NCBI GenBank assembly: GCA_903927345.1
Contig: CAIYMO010000036.1
Span: 1 to 64,000, forward strand
DNA: 64,000 nt
From: an uncultured Armatimonadota bacterium
GTDB taxonomy: Bacteria; Armatimonadota; Fimbriimonadia; Fimbriimonadales; Fimbriimonadaceae
Direction: 5' to 3'
Shown: piece by piece, positions 35,220-43,654 of the stretch
Position numbering within the stretch: position 1 is the stretch's first letter
Layout of the letters: the number at the start of each line of letters is the position of its first letter
Notes under the pieces: model-generated
What the model was told of the DNA's origin: nothing
Seen by the model: only the letters and a program-made list of their open reading frames with translations
The model's database searches: none
Position numbers and translations under genes: made by a program

Positions 35220-36266
35220 ATGATTACAACTCTGATCTCAGTCCTTGCATTGAAGGCAACACTTCACACTCGCCCGGCATCAATGTCGGATTTCGACCAT
35301 GGCGCGGAAGTTCGAGTCATGCGAACCTTCGACGGGAAACTGTACGTCGGCGGTAAGTTCGAGCGAGCCAACCGAAAGCTGGCAAACAACATCGCCGTCT
35401 GGGACGGAACCGCCTGGTCAACACTCGGAAAGGGCGTTGATGGTCCTGTGCACGATATCTGTGCAGTAGGCAAGGACATCTACGTTTGCGGAGAGTTCAG
35501 CTACGTAAATAAGGGCAAAACCGACGCTGGAACCGAAACCGGCCGCGTGGCCAAGTGGGATGGAACCAAGTGGTCCGCACTCGCCAAGGTTCCGGTAGAC
35601 CGCGAGATCTTCGCTCTTGCGACCGATGGAAAGAACCTTTACCTAGGCGGAAACTTCCAGAAGATCAACGACACGACCGAATCACGATCGGTTGCCAAGT
35701 ACGATGGCACCAAGATCACCACAATGGGCGGTCAGTTCGACCGTGGCGTCATGAACATGGCGTGGTTCAATGGAAAGCTGTACGTCGGTGGAATCTTCAA
35801 GGAGAATGGTGACGATGAGTGCCTGAATACTGCGGTCTGGGACGGCAAGGCCTGGTCCGAAGTTCCAGGGATGCCCAGCAGCTGCTACCAAATGAGAACC
35901 GACGGCAAGGACCTCTATGCAGCTCCTTCTGCCGGCAATGTCTACAAGCTTGACGGAGCGAAGTGGACCAAGGTTGTTGAGACCAGCGGTCAAGTGTTTG
36001 GCCTCCACGTCGAAGAGGGCAAGCTCTACCTTGGTGGTGACTTCACGAAGGTCAACGGCAAGGAGACTTATCAGCTTGCAATCATCGACGGAAAGAACAC
36101 GATCACCATCCCAGAGATTCGATATGCTCGTCACCGAGCCATCGTTCCTTTCGGTGGCGCGTTCATCGTCGGCGGAAACTACAGCGACGTCCAAGGTGCT
36201 GACTACCTCGGCGGAATGCTGAAGTGGGACGGTAAGAAAGAGATCGACGCCCTCACCAAAGACTGA
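35220..36266 (+). CDS. secreted Kelch-like beta-propeller protein
   Basis: 348 residues with a short hydrophobic N-terminus that may be a signal. About six to seven repeats of the type LYVGGKFERANRK...AVWDGTAWSTL (also LYLGGNFQKIND, LYVGGIFKENGD, LYLGGDFTKVNG) form a propeller. Similar repeats occur in large extracellular proteins of gliding and soil bacteria; no enzymatic site is visible. Divergent from the XRE-cupin regulator; ends in the terminator at 36287. Confidence 0.8.
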   Translation: MITTLISVLALKATLHTRPASMSDFDHGAEVRVMRTFDGKLYVGGKFERANRKLANNIAVWDGTAWSTLGKGVDGPVHDICAVGKDIYVCGEFSYVNKGKTDAGTETGRVAKWDGTKWSALAKVPVDREIFALATDGKNLYLGGNFQKINDTTESRSVAKYDGTKITTMGGQFDRGVMNMAWFNGKLYVGGIFKENGDDECLNTAVWDGKAWSEVPGMPSSCYQMRTDGKDLYAAPSAGNVYKLDGAKWTKVVETSGQVFGLHVEEGKLYLGGDFTKVNGKETYQLAIIDGKNTITIPEIRYARHRAIVPFGGAFIVGGNYSDVQGADYLGGMLKWDGKKEIDALTKD

Positions 36267-36286
36267 TCACGCAACCAAATTCAACC

Positions 36287-36318
36287 CGCCTCGCGTAGAC
36301 TCTACGCGGGGCGTTTTT
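36287..36318 (+). terminator. terminator abutting the next start codon
   Basis: Stem CGCCTCGCGTAGA/TCTACGCGGGGCG (one G-U wobble) followed by TTTTT and then immediately the ATG at 36319. The hairpin would sequester the only ribosome-site-like bases (GGGGCG) of the following gene. Confidence 0.8.
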
Positions 36319-36756
36319 ATGGCGAAAGATCCAGATAGCGAGTATCTGAGCGGATGTTTGTTTGTCGCGACCGCGGCAATCCTGACGCTTTTGCCTCCTA
36401 TCTTCTTCGTTTCTACCGATGTCGACGATGTCCTACCGGTTATTGGAACTAATGCGGGTCTGCAACGGCTGTTCACCTGGTCAGCGGGCTATTCCGCACT
36501 GTTTGGACTGATCTTTTCGCGGTTGGGAGGTCTTGCTGGGGCTTTCGGAACACTGGGTGGCTACTTGTGTGGAGCGGCCTACTGGTTCCTCACTATCCAA
36601 CAGACACTAGTGAAGACTCTTGCGAAAGAAGGGCACCCGACCGAGTATCCAGACAGCACAGTTTGGCTAGTCCCTCTCGCATGGCTTGGCATCGGAATCG
36701 TTGTTAGTTTTCTGCCAATGTTGAAGAATCCGCGCCTTAAGCATAAGGAATCGTAG
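36319..36756 (+). CDS. hypothetical membrane protein (145 aa)
   Basis: Three to four hydrophobic segments (about residues 12-32, 50-70, 72-92 and 113-131) and a charged C-terminus NPRLKHKES. No family recognised. The ATG directly follows the T-tract of the preceding terminator, so expression needs read-through with unfolding of the hairpin, or a different start. The next gene, fliS, begins 31 bases later. Confidence 0.6.
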   Translation: MAKDPDSEYLSGCLFVATAAILTLLPPIFFVSTDVDDVLPVIGTNAGLQRLFTWSAGYSALFGLIFSRLGGLAGAFGTLGGYLCGAAYWFLTIQQTLVKTLAKEGHPTEYPDSTVWLVPLAWLGIGIVVSFLPMLKNPRLKHKES

Positions 36757-36787
36757 TCCGATCTGCCGATATTTCTGCTAGGTCGCA

Positions 36788-37177
36788 GTGAGTTACGCAA
36801 ACGGAGCCAACGCATATCGCAAAAACGCCGCAATGGGGGCGTCGCCAGTCCAACTCGTCGTCATGTTGTACGACGGCGCGATTCGCTTTATGGAAGAAGG
36901 AAAACGAGCAATGGAAGAGAGGAACTACGAGGTTCAGAATGCCAAGCTGCAGCGCGCTCAGAAGATCGTCATGGAACTCATGGGATCCCTTGACTTTGCT
37001 CAAGGTGGCGAAGTTGCCAAAAACCTCTTGAAGTTGTACGAATTTGTCCTCGCAGAACTCGTTGAGGCAAATATCACAGACGATCCTCAACGCATTTCTA
37101 ACGCCCAGCACACCATGCGCGAGCTACGAGAAGCTTGGGCAGCAATCCAATCTGGTGGAGCACAAATTGCAGCCTAA
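36788..37177 (+). CDS. fliS: flagellar secretion chaperone FliS
   Basis: 129 residues from GTG at 36788, preceded by AGG. ANAYRKNAAMGASPVQLVVMLYDGAIRFME is the FliS hallmark, followed by the helical bundle. It binds flagellin C-termini before export. The next gene overlaps it and looks FliT-like, the usual partner. No flagellin or FliD lies in the window. Confidence 0.92.
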   Translation: MSYANGANAYRKNAAMGASPVQLVVMLYDGAIRFMEEGKRAMEERNYEVQNAKLQRAQKIVMELMGSLDFAQGGEVAKNLLKLYEFVLAELVEANITDDPQRISNAQHTMRELREAWAAIQSGGAQIAA

Positions 37178-37457
37178 CGAAGTCTCAAACTGGTTTGTCC
37201 TCACACTGTCGGCAGAGCGTGCTGCCATGGATGAGGACTTCGAACACTTAGATGTGTTACTCCGGCGTCGGGAGGAAATTCTTACTCAGTGGGAGCATGA
37301 GCAAGTCAAGTTCACCGCAAAGCAACAAGAGGAAATCAAAGTTGCCGAGAATCGCCTTCTCGCCGAAATGATCAAGCTTCGGGACCGAGCTGGAGCAAAT
37401 CTCCAGGCAGGTTCCAAGCGCACCAAAGTGGCCGCTGCATATCGCGCCTCGGCATGA
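37167..37457 (+). CDS. FliT-like flagellar protein
   Basis: 96 residues from TTG at 37167, which has a well-placed GGTGGAG six bases upstream, inside the end of fliS; GTG at 37155 is an alternative. The product is one long charged helical protein (ERAAMDEDFEHLDVLLRRREEILTQWE), matching the size, helical nature and position of FliT chaperones after fliS. Direct similarity is weak, so the name is an inference from context. Strong terminator follows. Confidence 0.65.
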   Translation: MQPNEVSNWFVLTLSAERAAMDEDFEHLDVLLRRREEILTQWEHEQVKFTAKQQEEIKVAENRLLAEMIKLRDRAGANLQAGSKRTKVAAAYRASA

Positions 37458-37460
37458 AAA

Positions 37461-37496
37461 AGCCCTTGCCTACAGAGTAGGCAAGGGCTTTTTTTT
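37461..37496 (+). terminator. rho-independent terminator of fliS operon
   Basis: Perfect 13-bp stem AGCCCTTGCCTAC/GTAGGCAAGGGCT with a 3-base loop and a run of eight T residues. A-richness on the left side also gives T residues on the minus strand, so it may serve the convergent gene at 37512 too. Confidence 0.92.
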
Positions 37497-37511
37497 GTAT
37501 TCGGCAGCTGA

Positions 37512-39509
37512 TTACTGCTTCTTAGAGGTGAGGATATTCACCTTATCGACTGCTAGCGAGAAGACACCTGGCATTCGACCTGCGCGAACAGGAAGTACTC
37601 CACGGACGACGAGGTTGACGCCTCCGCTGGTGGAGACGTACTTAGCGATCTGCGCGGGAGTGAACTCCGTGTTGCGAGTCTGTCGGGCCGTAGTCAATCC
37701 AACAGAATCGATCTGCTCATACTGACCTGTAGTGACGTTGAGAGCAAAGACGCTCGCAGAGGCACCGGCAATGCCGCTTACCGAGTAGGTAACCCGCATT
37801 GTGTCAATGTCGGTGTACGTCAGCGCGAACAGCACATTCGCTCCAGCCAGCTGTCCGAGACCTCGGATCGCTTCGCTTCGAACGATGTAGTTATTCGTAT
37901 CGTCGGTGAACAGGCTAGGTCGATCGCCAGAGGAAAGCTTTCCGCCGGAGATTGAGACTGCACTTGGAAGAGACTTGTCGAGTGATGCATCTGGCAACGA
38001 AACAACAAACGACTTGATGTAGGTCTGCCACTTTCGATTGTCACCGGCGCCCATTCCGACTGCCCAGTACTTGCCAACAGTGGTTGGATCCTGTTCGACG
38101 TCAAAGTAGTCACCCCATCGAGTGCTAAATCCGCCGTACTGAGAGCCCGTCGAGCTATCAAGAACGACTGGAGCGCTCATCGCACCAGCTGGGTCCGATG
38201 GTCGTCGTCCACAACCGATCAATTGACCTGGAGTCGTAGTTCCAATCTTGGTGAACGCAAGCGCGATTCCGCCCTTGCTATCCAGACAGACTGCTGGGAA
38301 GTTGTATCCGTGACCGGCTGGAGGATTGACCTGACCAGCTTGGACCAAGGTCGGCAGAGTTGCGGCGACTGGCCAGTTGTTGGTCTTGAACTCGTACCAG
38401 CGAGCAGCTGGTCGCCCATCCGATCCGCTTACACCAGCGCAGTGGCTAGCGACGAGACGCCCGCCGAGCGTCGCTGCGGTGAGGATTCGAGGGTCATTGT
38501 TTTGGACAGGAACTCCGCCAGGACCTTGGATGAACTGGTCGTAACCGCTCCAACTTGGAACGTTAACGATCGTTTGCTTCACGCTGAATGCGCTTGAGGT
38601 TTGTCGCTCAACAGCAGTCACTCGAACTGAGCTTTGTGACTCCTGCGATACACCGTAGACCACTGGGGTCGTGCTGTCGTAGGTCTTCGCAAGCTGGACG
38701 GTAAAGTCATCTGCGATGGTGAAGGAGAATGGAGTCGCCGTCCCACCGTAGAGGGTGGTCTTGTCAAACGCCATGATCTGCACGCCGTTGAAGCCTGAGC
38801 TTCCCGACATTGCAAACATGTTGCCGCTGAAGACGATCATGTCCTTGTTGTAGCCAAAGCCAGGGTAGTCCAGCCAGTAGTTATTGCTACCGACCGTCTG
38901 CTTGTTGCTGACCTTGAAGAGTGACCAAGATCCAGTTGGATCGGAGTCATCGGACACAGCGATGAGGAAGCTACTGGTGCCGCTCGACGTATCGTTAAGG
39001 CCGAGGTCAACGATAACAAATCGCTTTGCGATTTGGTCGTAGATGACCTTCGGGTCGAAGTCAAACGCTTCAGGGGAAACCGATGCGAAGAACTGCTGTG
39101 CAGACTGTTGGAACGTCTTGTTGCCGGCCTTGGTAAAGAAGGCAACGTCGGAGTTGACGACCTCTACGATATGAGTAGGACCGACCGCCAAATCTGGATC
39201 TGGGGGCTCAGGTCCGGTGTTACCGATACCTGGGAACAGCAATCCAAGATTGCCGATTCGTGGTTGCTCAAAAATTCCGCCAACTGGAACCGAAGATCCA
39301 GGACCTGGCTTGAAAACTTGCTTGAACTTATGCTCAGGAACGGCGCCCTTTCGGCCCGCAGCGTCAACCTGAGTTTTGAAGTCCTTGGTGTTGATCTTCA
39401 CCGCAACTTTCGATGGACCAGCACCGTGAGCGATGACTTGCCCGAAACTCGCCGCTGACAATCCCAGCACGAGCCCTCGGAGCGCAATTGATAGTGATAC
39501 CTTCCTCAT
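37512..39509 (-). CDS. large secreted protein, probable beta-propeller
   Basis: 665 residues from ATG at 39509, chosen for the AGGAG ribosome site and the signal peptide (KVSLSIALRGLVLGLSAASFG); the frame is open 41 codons further. The conserved segment PEPPDPDLAVGPTHIVEVVN followed by VAFFTKAGNKTFQQS and YDQIAKRFVIVDLGLN is a recurring start of secreted proteins in soil bacteria. The middle reads as beta-propeller blades and the last ~150 residues as a beta-sandwich. Function unknown. A TATTATAG -10-like box lies upstream with a leader. Confidence 0.75.
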   Translation of the reverse strand: MRKVSLSIALRGLVLGLSAASFGQVIAHGAGPSKVAVKINTKDFKTQVDAAGRKGAVPEHKFKQVFKPGPGSSVPVGGIFEQPRIGNLGLLFPGIGNTGPEPPDPDLAVGPTHIVEVVNSDVAFFTKAGNKTFQQSAQQFFASVSPEAFDFDPKVIYDQIAKRFVIVDLGLNDTSSGTSSFLIAVSDDSDPTGSWSLFKVSNKQTVGSNNYWLDYPGFGYNKDMIVFSGNMFAMSGSSGFNGVQIMAFDKTTLYGGTATPFSFTIADDFTVQLAKTYDSTTPVVYGVSQESQSSVRVTAVERQTSSAFSVKQTIVNVPSWSGYDQFIQGPGGVPVQNNDPRILTAATLGGRLVASHCAGVSGSDGRPAARWYEFKTNNWPVAATLPTLVQAGQVNPPAGHGYNFPAVCLDSKGGIALAFTKIGTTTPGQLIGCGRRPSDPAGAMSAPVVLDSSTGSQYGGFSTRWGDYFDVEQDPTTVGKYWAVGMGAGDNRKWQTYIKSFVVSLPDASLDKSLPSAVSISGGKLSSGDRPSLFTDDTNNYIVRSEAIRGLGQLAGANVLFALTYTDIDTMRVTYSVSGIAGASASVFALNVTTGQYEQIDSVGLTTARQTRNTEFTPAQIAKYVSTSGGVNLVVRGVLPVRAGRMPGVFSLAVDKVNILTSKKQ

Positions 39510-39597
39510 ATCGGAAATACTCCTAGCTTCTATAATAGCTTGGTTCGCATCAAATTGCGACGCTCTGGGACCAGCTTTTTGCAGGTACCCTGAATGA

Positions 39598-40714
39598 ATG
39601 CTCTCTATCGAACAGCATGAAGCGCTGTCCAAGGCTCGCCCGCGCCTGGACGCTATTGGAGGTCATCTTTGACCTACCTTCACTCAAATCCCAAATAAGT
39701 CAGCTCGAAGAGCAGTCAGCACACCAAGATTTCTGGAATGATCCCGAGTCGGCGAACAAAATCCTGCAAAGATTAAGTCGCCTTAAAGGAATCCTTACCC
39801 CGTTTGCGGTCCTAGATAAAACGGAAAAAGATATCACTGAGCTCTACGACATGCTGAAACTCGAGCCAGATGAAGCCCTTGAAAAAGAGGCTGACACGAT
39901 GGCTATCCAGCTCTGCAAAGACCTGGACAATTACGAACTTCAGACCCTTTTGAACGGCGAATACGACGGACGCAACGCGCTCCTTGAAGTTAACGCTGGC
40001 GCAGGAGGCTCGGAGGCTTGCGACTGGGCGTCGATGCTGTATCGGCAGTATCTGCGCTGGGCGGAACGTCATGGATTCAAATGTGATCTGATCACCGAGA
40101 ACCCAGGCGACGTTACAGGCTACCGAACAGTTCAAATCCTGGTCTCTGGAATGAATGCATATGGATATTTGAAGTGCGAAGCAGGTGTGCACCGCTTAGT
40201 CCGCATCTCTCCATTTGACTCCGCCTCTCGACGGCACACTTCCTTCTGCAAAGTCGAAGTTTTGCCAGAGATCGACGAGAACGAGGTCAACATCAACCCT
40301 GATGATCTTAAGGTCGAGACGCTCCGTGCGGGTGGCGCTGGTGGTCAACACGTTAATAAAACGGAGTCGGCTGTCCGCATCACGCACCTTCCTACCGGAA
40401 TCGTCGTGAACTGCCAAAACGAACGAAGTCAGCACAAGAACCGAGCCGCAGCAATGTCTGTTCTTCTTGGAAAGCTGATGGAACTTGAAAAAGCGAACAC
40501 GGCCGATAAGCTCAGTGACCTGAAAGGCGACGGAGGGCCGGCGGCCTGGGGTCGCCAAATCCGAAGCTATGTCATGCAACCGTACACGATGGTCAAAGAT
40601 CACCGTACCGGGCATGAAACCGGAAACGTCACAGGAGTCATGGACGGCGACATCGACGGTTTTATCGAGGCGTATCTCAAAAAGGCACCTTCGGAAGACA
40701 GTTATGTTGAATAG
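39598..40714 (+). CDS. prfB: peptide chain release factor 2, with programmed +1 frameshift
   Basis: Two frames are joined by a +1 shift. The first starts at ATG 39598 and runs 24 codons ([15 protein letters not shown]) to CTT TGA at 39667-39672. Skipping T39670 continues with GAC at 39671 as [15 protein letters not shown], the normal RF2 N-terminus, to TAG at 40714; total 371 residues. The shift signal is complete: GGAGGT (39658-39663), a 3-base gap, then CTTTGAC. RF2 releases peptides at UGA and UAA, and its own in-frame UGA makes it autoregulated. The GGQ motif ([15 protein letters not shown]) and the SPF anticodon motif ([15 protein letters not shown]) are present. Confidence 0.96.
39658..39673 (+). 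promoter_or_regulatory. RF2 programmed frameshift signal
   Basis: Internal Shine-Dalgarno GGAGGT, spacer CAT, slippery CTT and stop TGA followed by C. The spacing equals that of the E. coli prfB site. Slow termination at UGA when RF2 is scarce favours the +1 shift and restores RF2. Confidence 0.95.
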
Positions 40715-40722
40715 TTAATGGC

Positions 40723-42348
40723 ATGATCTCCGCGCTAATCTGCTCTGTTGCCCTGAACCAAAAGGCTCCCGTAGTGGACTACTCAGTCCCGTTGGGAGCC
40801 TCTACACAGTTCCACGAAGTAGTTAATCAGGTGAAGTCCAAGCTTTTCGCAAAGGATTTCACCGGTGCAGCGGCGCTTGCGAAGGTGTTGCCTCAATCGG
40901 TGGTCACATACCGATTCAACTTCTCAAAGGTGCCAAAAGAGCTTCGAGAATCCTTCCAGCAGTCCGCATCCTTTGCGATCGATTCGTGGCAGAAGAATCT
41001 CGACGGGAAGGCCACCTTAGTCGAGTCTAAGTCAGGTGTCCCGAACATCCTGTTCTCGTTCGAGCAGGTTCTGCAAAAGACGGCTGACACTGGGGAGATC
41101 CCAGGCGTTGCCCTTTTCTACACAATCTCGACTAAAGAACCACGTGTCGAAGCAGTTATCGGACTCAAGCGCACGGCTGAACTGCTCGAAACAAAGTCAA
41201 GCGAGGTCTTCGACGAGGTCATGTTTGGCATCGGTAGCTATTTGGGGCTCGCCCCTTCGCCAATTCCCGGTTCAGCCATGGGGCGGGTGAACGGTCGAAT
41301 GCTCGGACTCAATCTTGTTAATCGGGAGGAATCTGCGGTTGCTGAAGCAAACCTGCGTCTCGCAAAGGCGCTTCGCGTCGCGGCCCTCGCCAAGGTAGCG
41401 GTCAAACCTTCAAGGCCACGGCTAACCGTATCGCAAAGTGCGTTCGACTTTAGACCTGCGTTCCAAGGAGATACTGTTTACGAATTCCTGACGGTCACAA
41501 ATCGAGGAGACGCCCCTTTGCAAATGCGAGCGTTTGGCGACTGTTCCTGTATCTCCGGCGACGTTCTGGACGTTTTGAAGCCTGGCGAGTCTACTGCCCT
41601 CAAAGCGCGCTATCGCACGGACGAGCTCGTCGGCAACATCGAGCACAACGTGGTTCTGATCTCCAATGATGCGGAACAGCCGTCACTCAAGTTCCCTGCC
41701 AAGATCCATGTAGAGCCCCGCGCAGAAGTTATCTTTCCAAACTCTGACACAGTCGTCCTCGACAGCGGGGAAAAGACTTTGACGTTCTATATTCATTCTT
41801 CAGAGCCCGTTGAGTGGGAATTGACGGCCGCCCAGCTCATCCCACTGAACAGTAAGGTCCTCTATGAGCGATTCGAAGGAGACGTTGCAGATTGGAGAAG
41901 CGGCGGTCAAATCCGACACGTCAAGGGATACAAAGTCACCGCAGACTTCACAACACTTCCGGAAAATCAAGTTTTTGGGCGCATTCTGATGACCGTGTAT
42001 GCGACCTTAACCAATAAAAACTACAAGCTCGCTCGTGCTCAAATTTATGTTCAGAAGGGTATTGTTGCCCAGCCTGAGCGACTCTACTTAGGCGCTCCCA
42101 CCGGAGCCGCGGATACCAACTTCGTGCTGATGCGCCCTGGTAAACCCTTTAACATCCTAAGCGTTTCATCGGATTCCAAATACGTTACAGCCCAAGTGAA
42201 ATCGAACAAACTCAAATCGGAGTACACCCTCTCGGTTAAGTACGACGGAAAGGCTCCAGAACACCGCCTCGACACACAGATAAGGATCACAACGGATGAT
42301 CCTAAGCAACCGATAATCCTGATCCCGCTTGCCACCGCACAGTCATGA
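40723..42348 (+). CDS. pseudo-matrixin/DUF1573 secreted protein
   Basis: 541 residues with a weak signal at the N-terminus. Residues ~50-210 look like a matrixin-type metzincin (FAIDSWQKNLDGKATLVES, VPNILFSFEQVL), but the zinc-binding helix HE-x-x-H-x-x-G-x-x-H is replaced by FGIGSYLGLAP, so every His and the Glu are lost. Residues ~235-330 are a DUF1573 Ig-like domain (LTVTNRGDAPLQMRAFGDCSC, LKPGESTALKARYRT), and the rest reads as further beta-sandwich domains. Follows prfB by 8 bases and overlaps the tetraheme cytochrome gene by ATGA. Confidence 0.75.
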   Translation: MISALICSVALNQKAPVVDYSVPLGASTQFHEVVNQVKSKLFAKDFTGAAALAKVLPQSVVTYRFNFSKVPKELRESFQQSASFAIDSWQKNLDGKATLVESKSGVPNILFSFEQVLQKTADTGEIPGVALFYTISTKEPRVEAVIGLKRTAELLETKSSEVFDEVMFGIGSYLGLAPSPIPGSAMGRVNGRMLGLNLVNREESAVAEANLRLAKALRVAALAKVAVKPSRPRLTVSQSAFDFRPAFQGDTVYEFLTVTNRGDAPLQMRAFGDCSCISGDVLDVLKPGESTALKARYRTDELVGNIEHNVVLISNDAEQPSLKFPAKIHVEPRAEVIFPNSDTVVLDSGEKTLTFYIHSSEPVEWELTAAQLIPLNSKVLYERFEGDVADWRSGGQIRHVKGYKVTADFTTLPENQVFGRILMTVYATLTNKNYKLARAQIYVQKGIVAQPERLYLGAPTGAADTNFVLMRPGKPFNILSVSSDSKYVTAQVKSNKLKSEYTLSVKYDGKAPEHRLDTQIRITTDDPKQPIILIPLATAQS

Positions 42349-43454
42349 AATGGCTTCCCCATGTCTTTGGCGCACTACTTTTCGGAATCGGCCTGAGTGT
42401 TCAGCCTGCCCAGGATGTTTACGTGATCGTGACCGGAGGAGCAAGGGGAAACCTTGCTCCCTGCGGATGCACCAAGCCAATGACAGGAGGCCTGAAGCGT
42501 ATGGCGAACATGGTGCGAGAACTCAAAGTTCGGCACGGTGCGCTCTGGATTGATACGGGCGACATTACAAATGCTCCGGGAAGACAGTCGGAACTGAAAG
42601 TCGAGGCTTACGCGCAAGTCATGGGTGAACTTGGTGTTGATGCATTTGCAATCAGTCCTTCGGAGCGCGCCCTCGGTGAAGGGGTCATCCTTTCAATGAA
42701 GTCGCTTGCCAAAGGTGTCGCACTTGATCCATCGGGACAGGACTCTGTTACGCTACGAAGTATCCGCATTGCCGTCGAAATCCCAGGCTTCCCACACCCG
42801 GAGGCTGATGTTGTCATCACCCGGGATCCTCAACATCGAGAGCCAAACATCGTGTCGGTCTTCCCTTCCGGCGGGACTTCCCAAGCGGATCGGTTCCAAG
42901 TTTCGCCGGGTGAGGCATTGCGCGGGTTGGTACTGCTCCGCTTTCGAGACGGAGTCTTGGCGGATTCAAAAGCGATCCCGCTCGAGCCACGAGTCGCAGA
43001 AGACCCACAGGCCACACGAGCATACAACAGCTATCTCAACCGAATCAAAACTGAGCGACTAGCGGAAAAGGTTCTGAAGACCGACCAAGGACGATTTGCT
43101 GGATCAACAAGCTGCACAAATTGCCACCCATCAGCGACGAAGGTTCACATGAAGACCGCCCATGCGCACGCCATGTCAACACTAAAGACGGTCAAGCACG
43201 AACTGGATCCAGACTGTATCAGCTGCCACTCGGTCGGTTTTGATGCGCGAGGGGGATACTCACCTCTTCAGCCCAAAAAGTTTGCCGAAGTGGGTTGCGA
43301 ATCTTGCCATGGTGCGGCGGCAAGCCATGTGGCTCAACCGAAGGTCTACAAGCTCCCGAAAGTGGGTGAGAAAAAGTGCCTGACGTGCCATACCACACGA
43401 ACGAGCCCAGGCTTCACTTTTCTGAAGAACTGGACAAAAATCAAACATCGTTAG
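42345..43454 (+). CDS. UshA-like domain fused to tetraheme cytochrome c
   Basis: 369 residues with a signal peptide. Residues ~28-235 resemble the metallophosphatase-like domain found before multiheme cytochromes (GARGNLAPCGCTKPMTGGLK, ALWIDTGDI), lacking most phosphatase metal ligands. The last ~115 residues contain four c-type heme sites: CTNCH, CISCH, CESCH and CLTCH, with extra His (KTAHAHAM) as likely axial ligands, like cytochrome c554-type proteins. It acts in the periplasm or outer membrane in electron transfer and needs a cytochrome c maturation system. It shares ATGA with the pseudo-matrixin gene. Confidence 0.85.
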   Translation: MKWLPHVFGALLFGIGLSVQPAQDVYVIVTGGARGNLAPCGCTKPMTGGLKRMANMVRELKVRHGALWIDTGDITNAPGRQSELKVEAYAQVMGELGVDAFAISPSERALGEGVILSMKSLAKGVALDPSGQDSVTLRSIRIAVEIPGFPHPEADVVITRDPQHREPNIVSVFPSGGTSQADRFQVSPGEALRGLVLLRFRDGVLADSKAIPLEPRVAEDPQATRAYNSYLNRIKTERLAEKVLKTDQGRFAGSTSCTNCHPSATKVHMKTAHAHAMSTLKTVKHELDPDCISCHSVGFDARGGYSPLQPKKFAEVGCESCHGAAASHVAQPKVYKLPKVGEKKCLTCHTTRTSPGFTFLKNWTKIKHR

Positions 43455-43654
43455 TGGGCAAAGTGTGGATAACTTAACAAAATTTGGTGAATATATTTTC
43501 AGCGATTTTGCCTGAAATAACGAGCAAACGTGAGATTAAACACATCAGTTGCCATAAAAAATGACGCCTCTGGGGGTTGCGTTCTTAACGTCCAACATCT
43601 AGACTAGAGGAGGAAATCGTAAGGTTTCCGTCAATCAATTTTCGGCTCACTCTC
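43455..43654 (+). promoter_or_regulatory. AT-rich region with a perfect DnaA box
   Basis: The minus-strand sequence TTATCCACA (43464-43472) is a perfect DnaA box. A weaker match TTAAACACA (7 of 9) lies at 43536-43544. AT-rich runs (AATATATTTTC) follow the first box. TTGCGT-N17-TAGACT (43578-43605) could be a promoter for the next gene, followed directly by AGGAGG (43608-43613), which has no standard start codon at proper distance. Too few boxes for a confident origin. Confidence 0.55.

Noticed and set aside
37044-37457. FliT-like gene starting inside fliS at 37044
   Set aside because: It would overlap fliS by 134 bases; TTG at 37167 has a strong, well-spaced ribosome site.
39658-39673. prfB shift as a sequencing error or pseudogene
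   Set aside because: The complete recoding signal (Shine-Dalgarno, spacing, CTT TGA C) is present, so the shift is programmed.
39617-40714. prfB read as a single frame from ATG 39617
   Set aside because: The first 18 residues do not resemble RF2; the frameshift product from 39598 does on both sides of the shift.
43455-43654. Chromosomal origin of replication
   Set aside because: Only one perfect and one weak DnaA box are seen, with no dnaN, gyrB or rpmH nearby.
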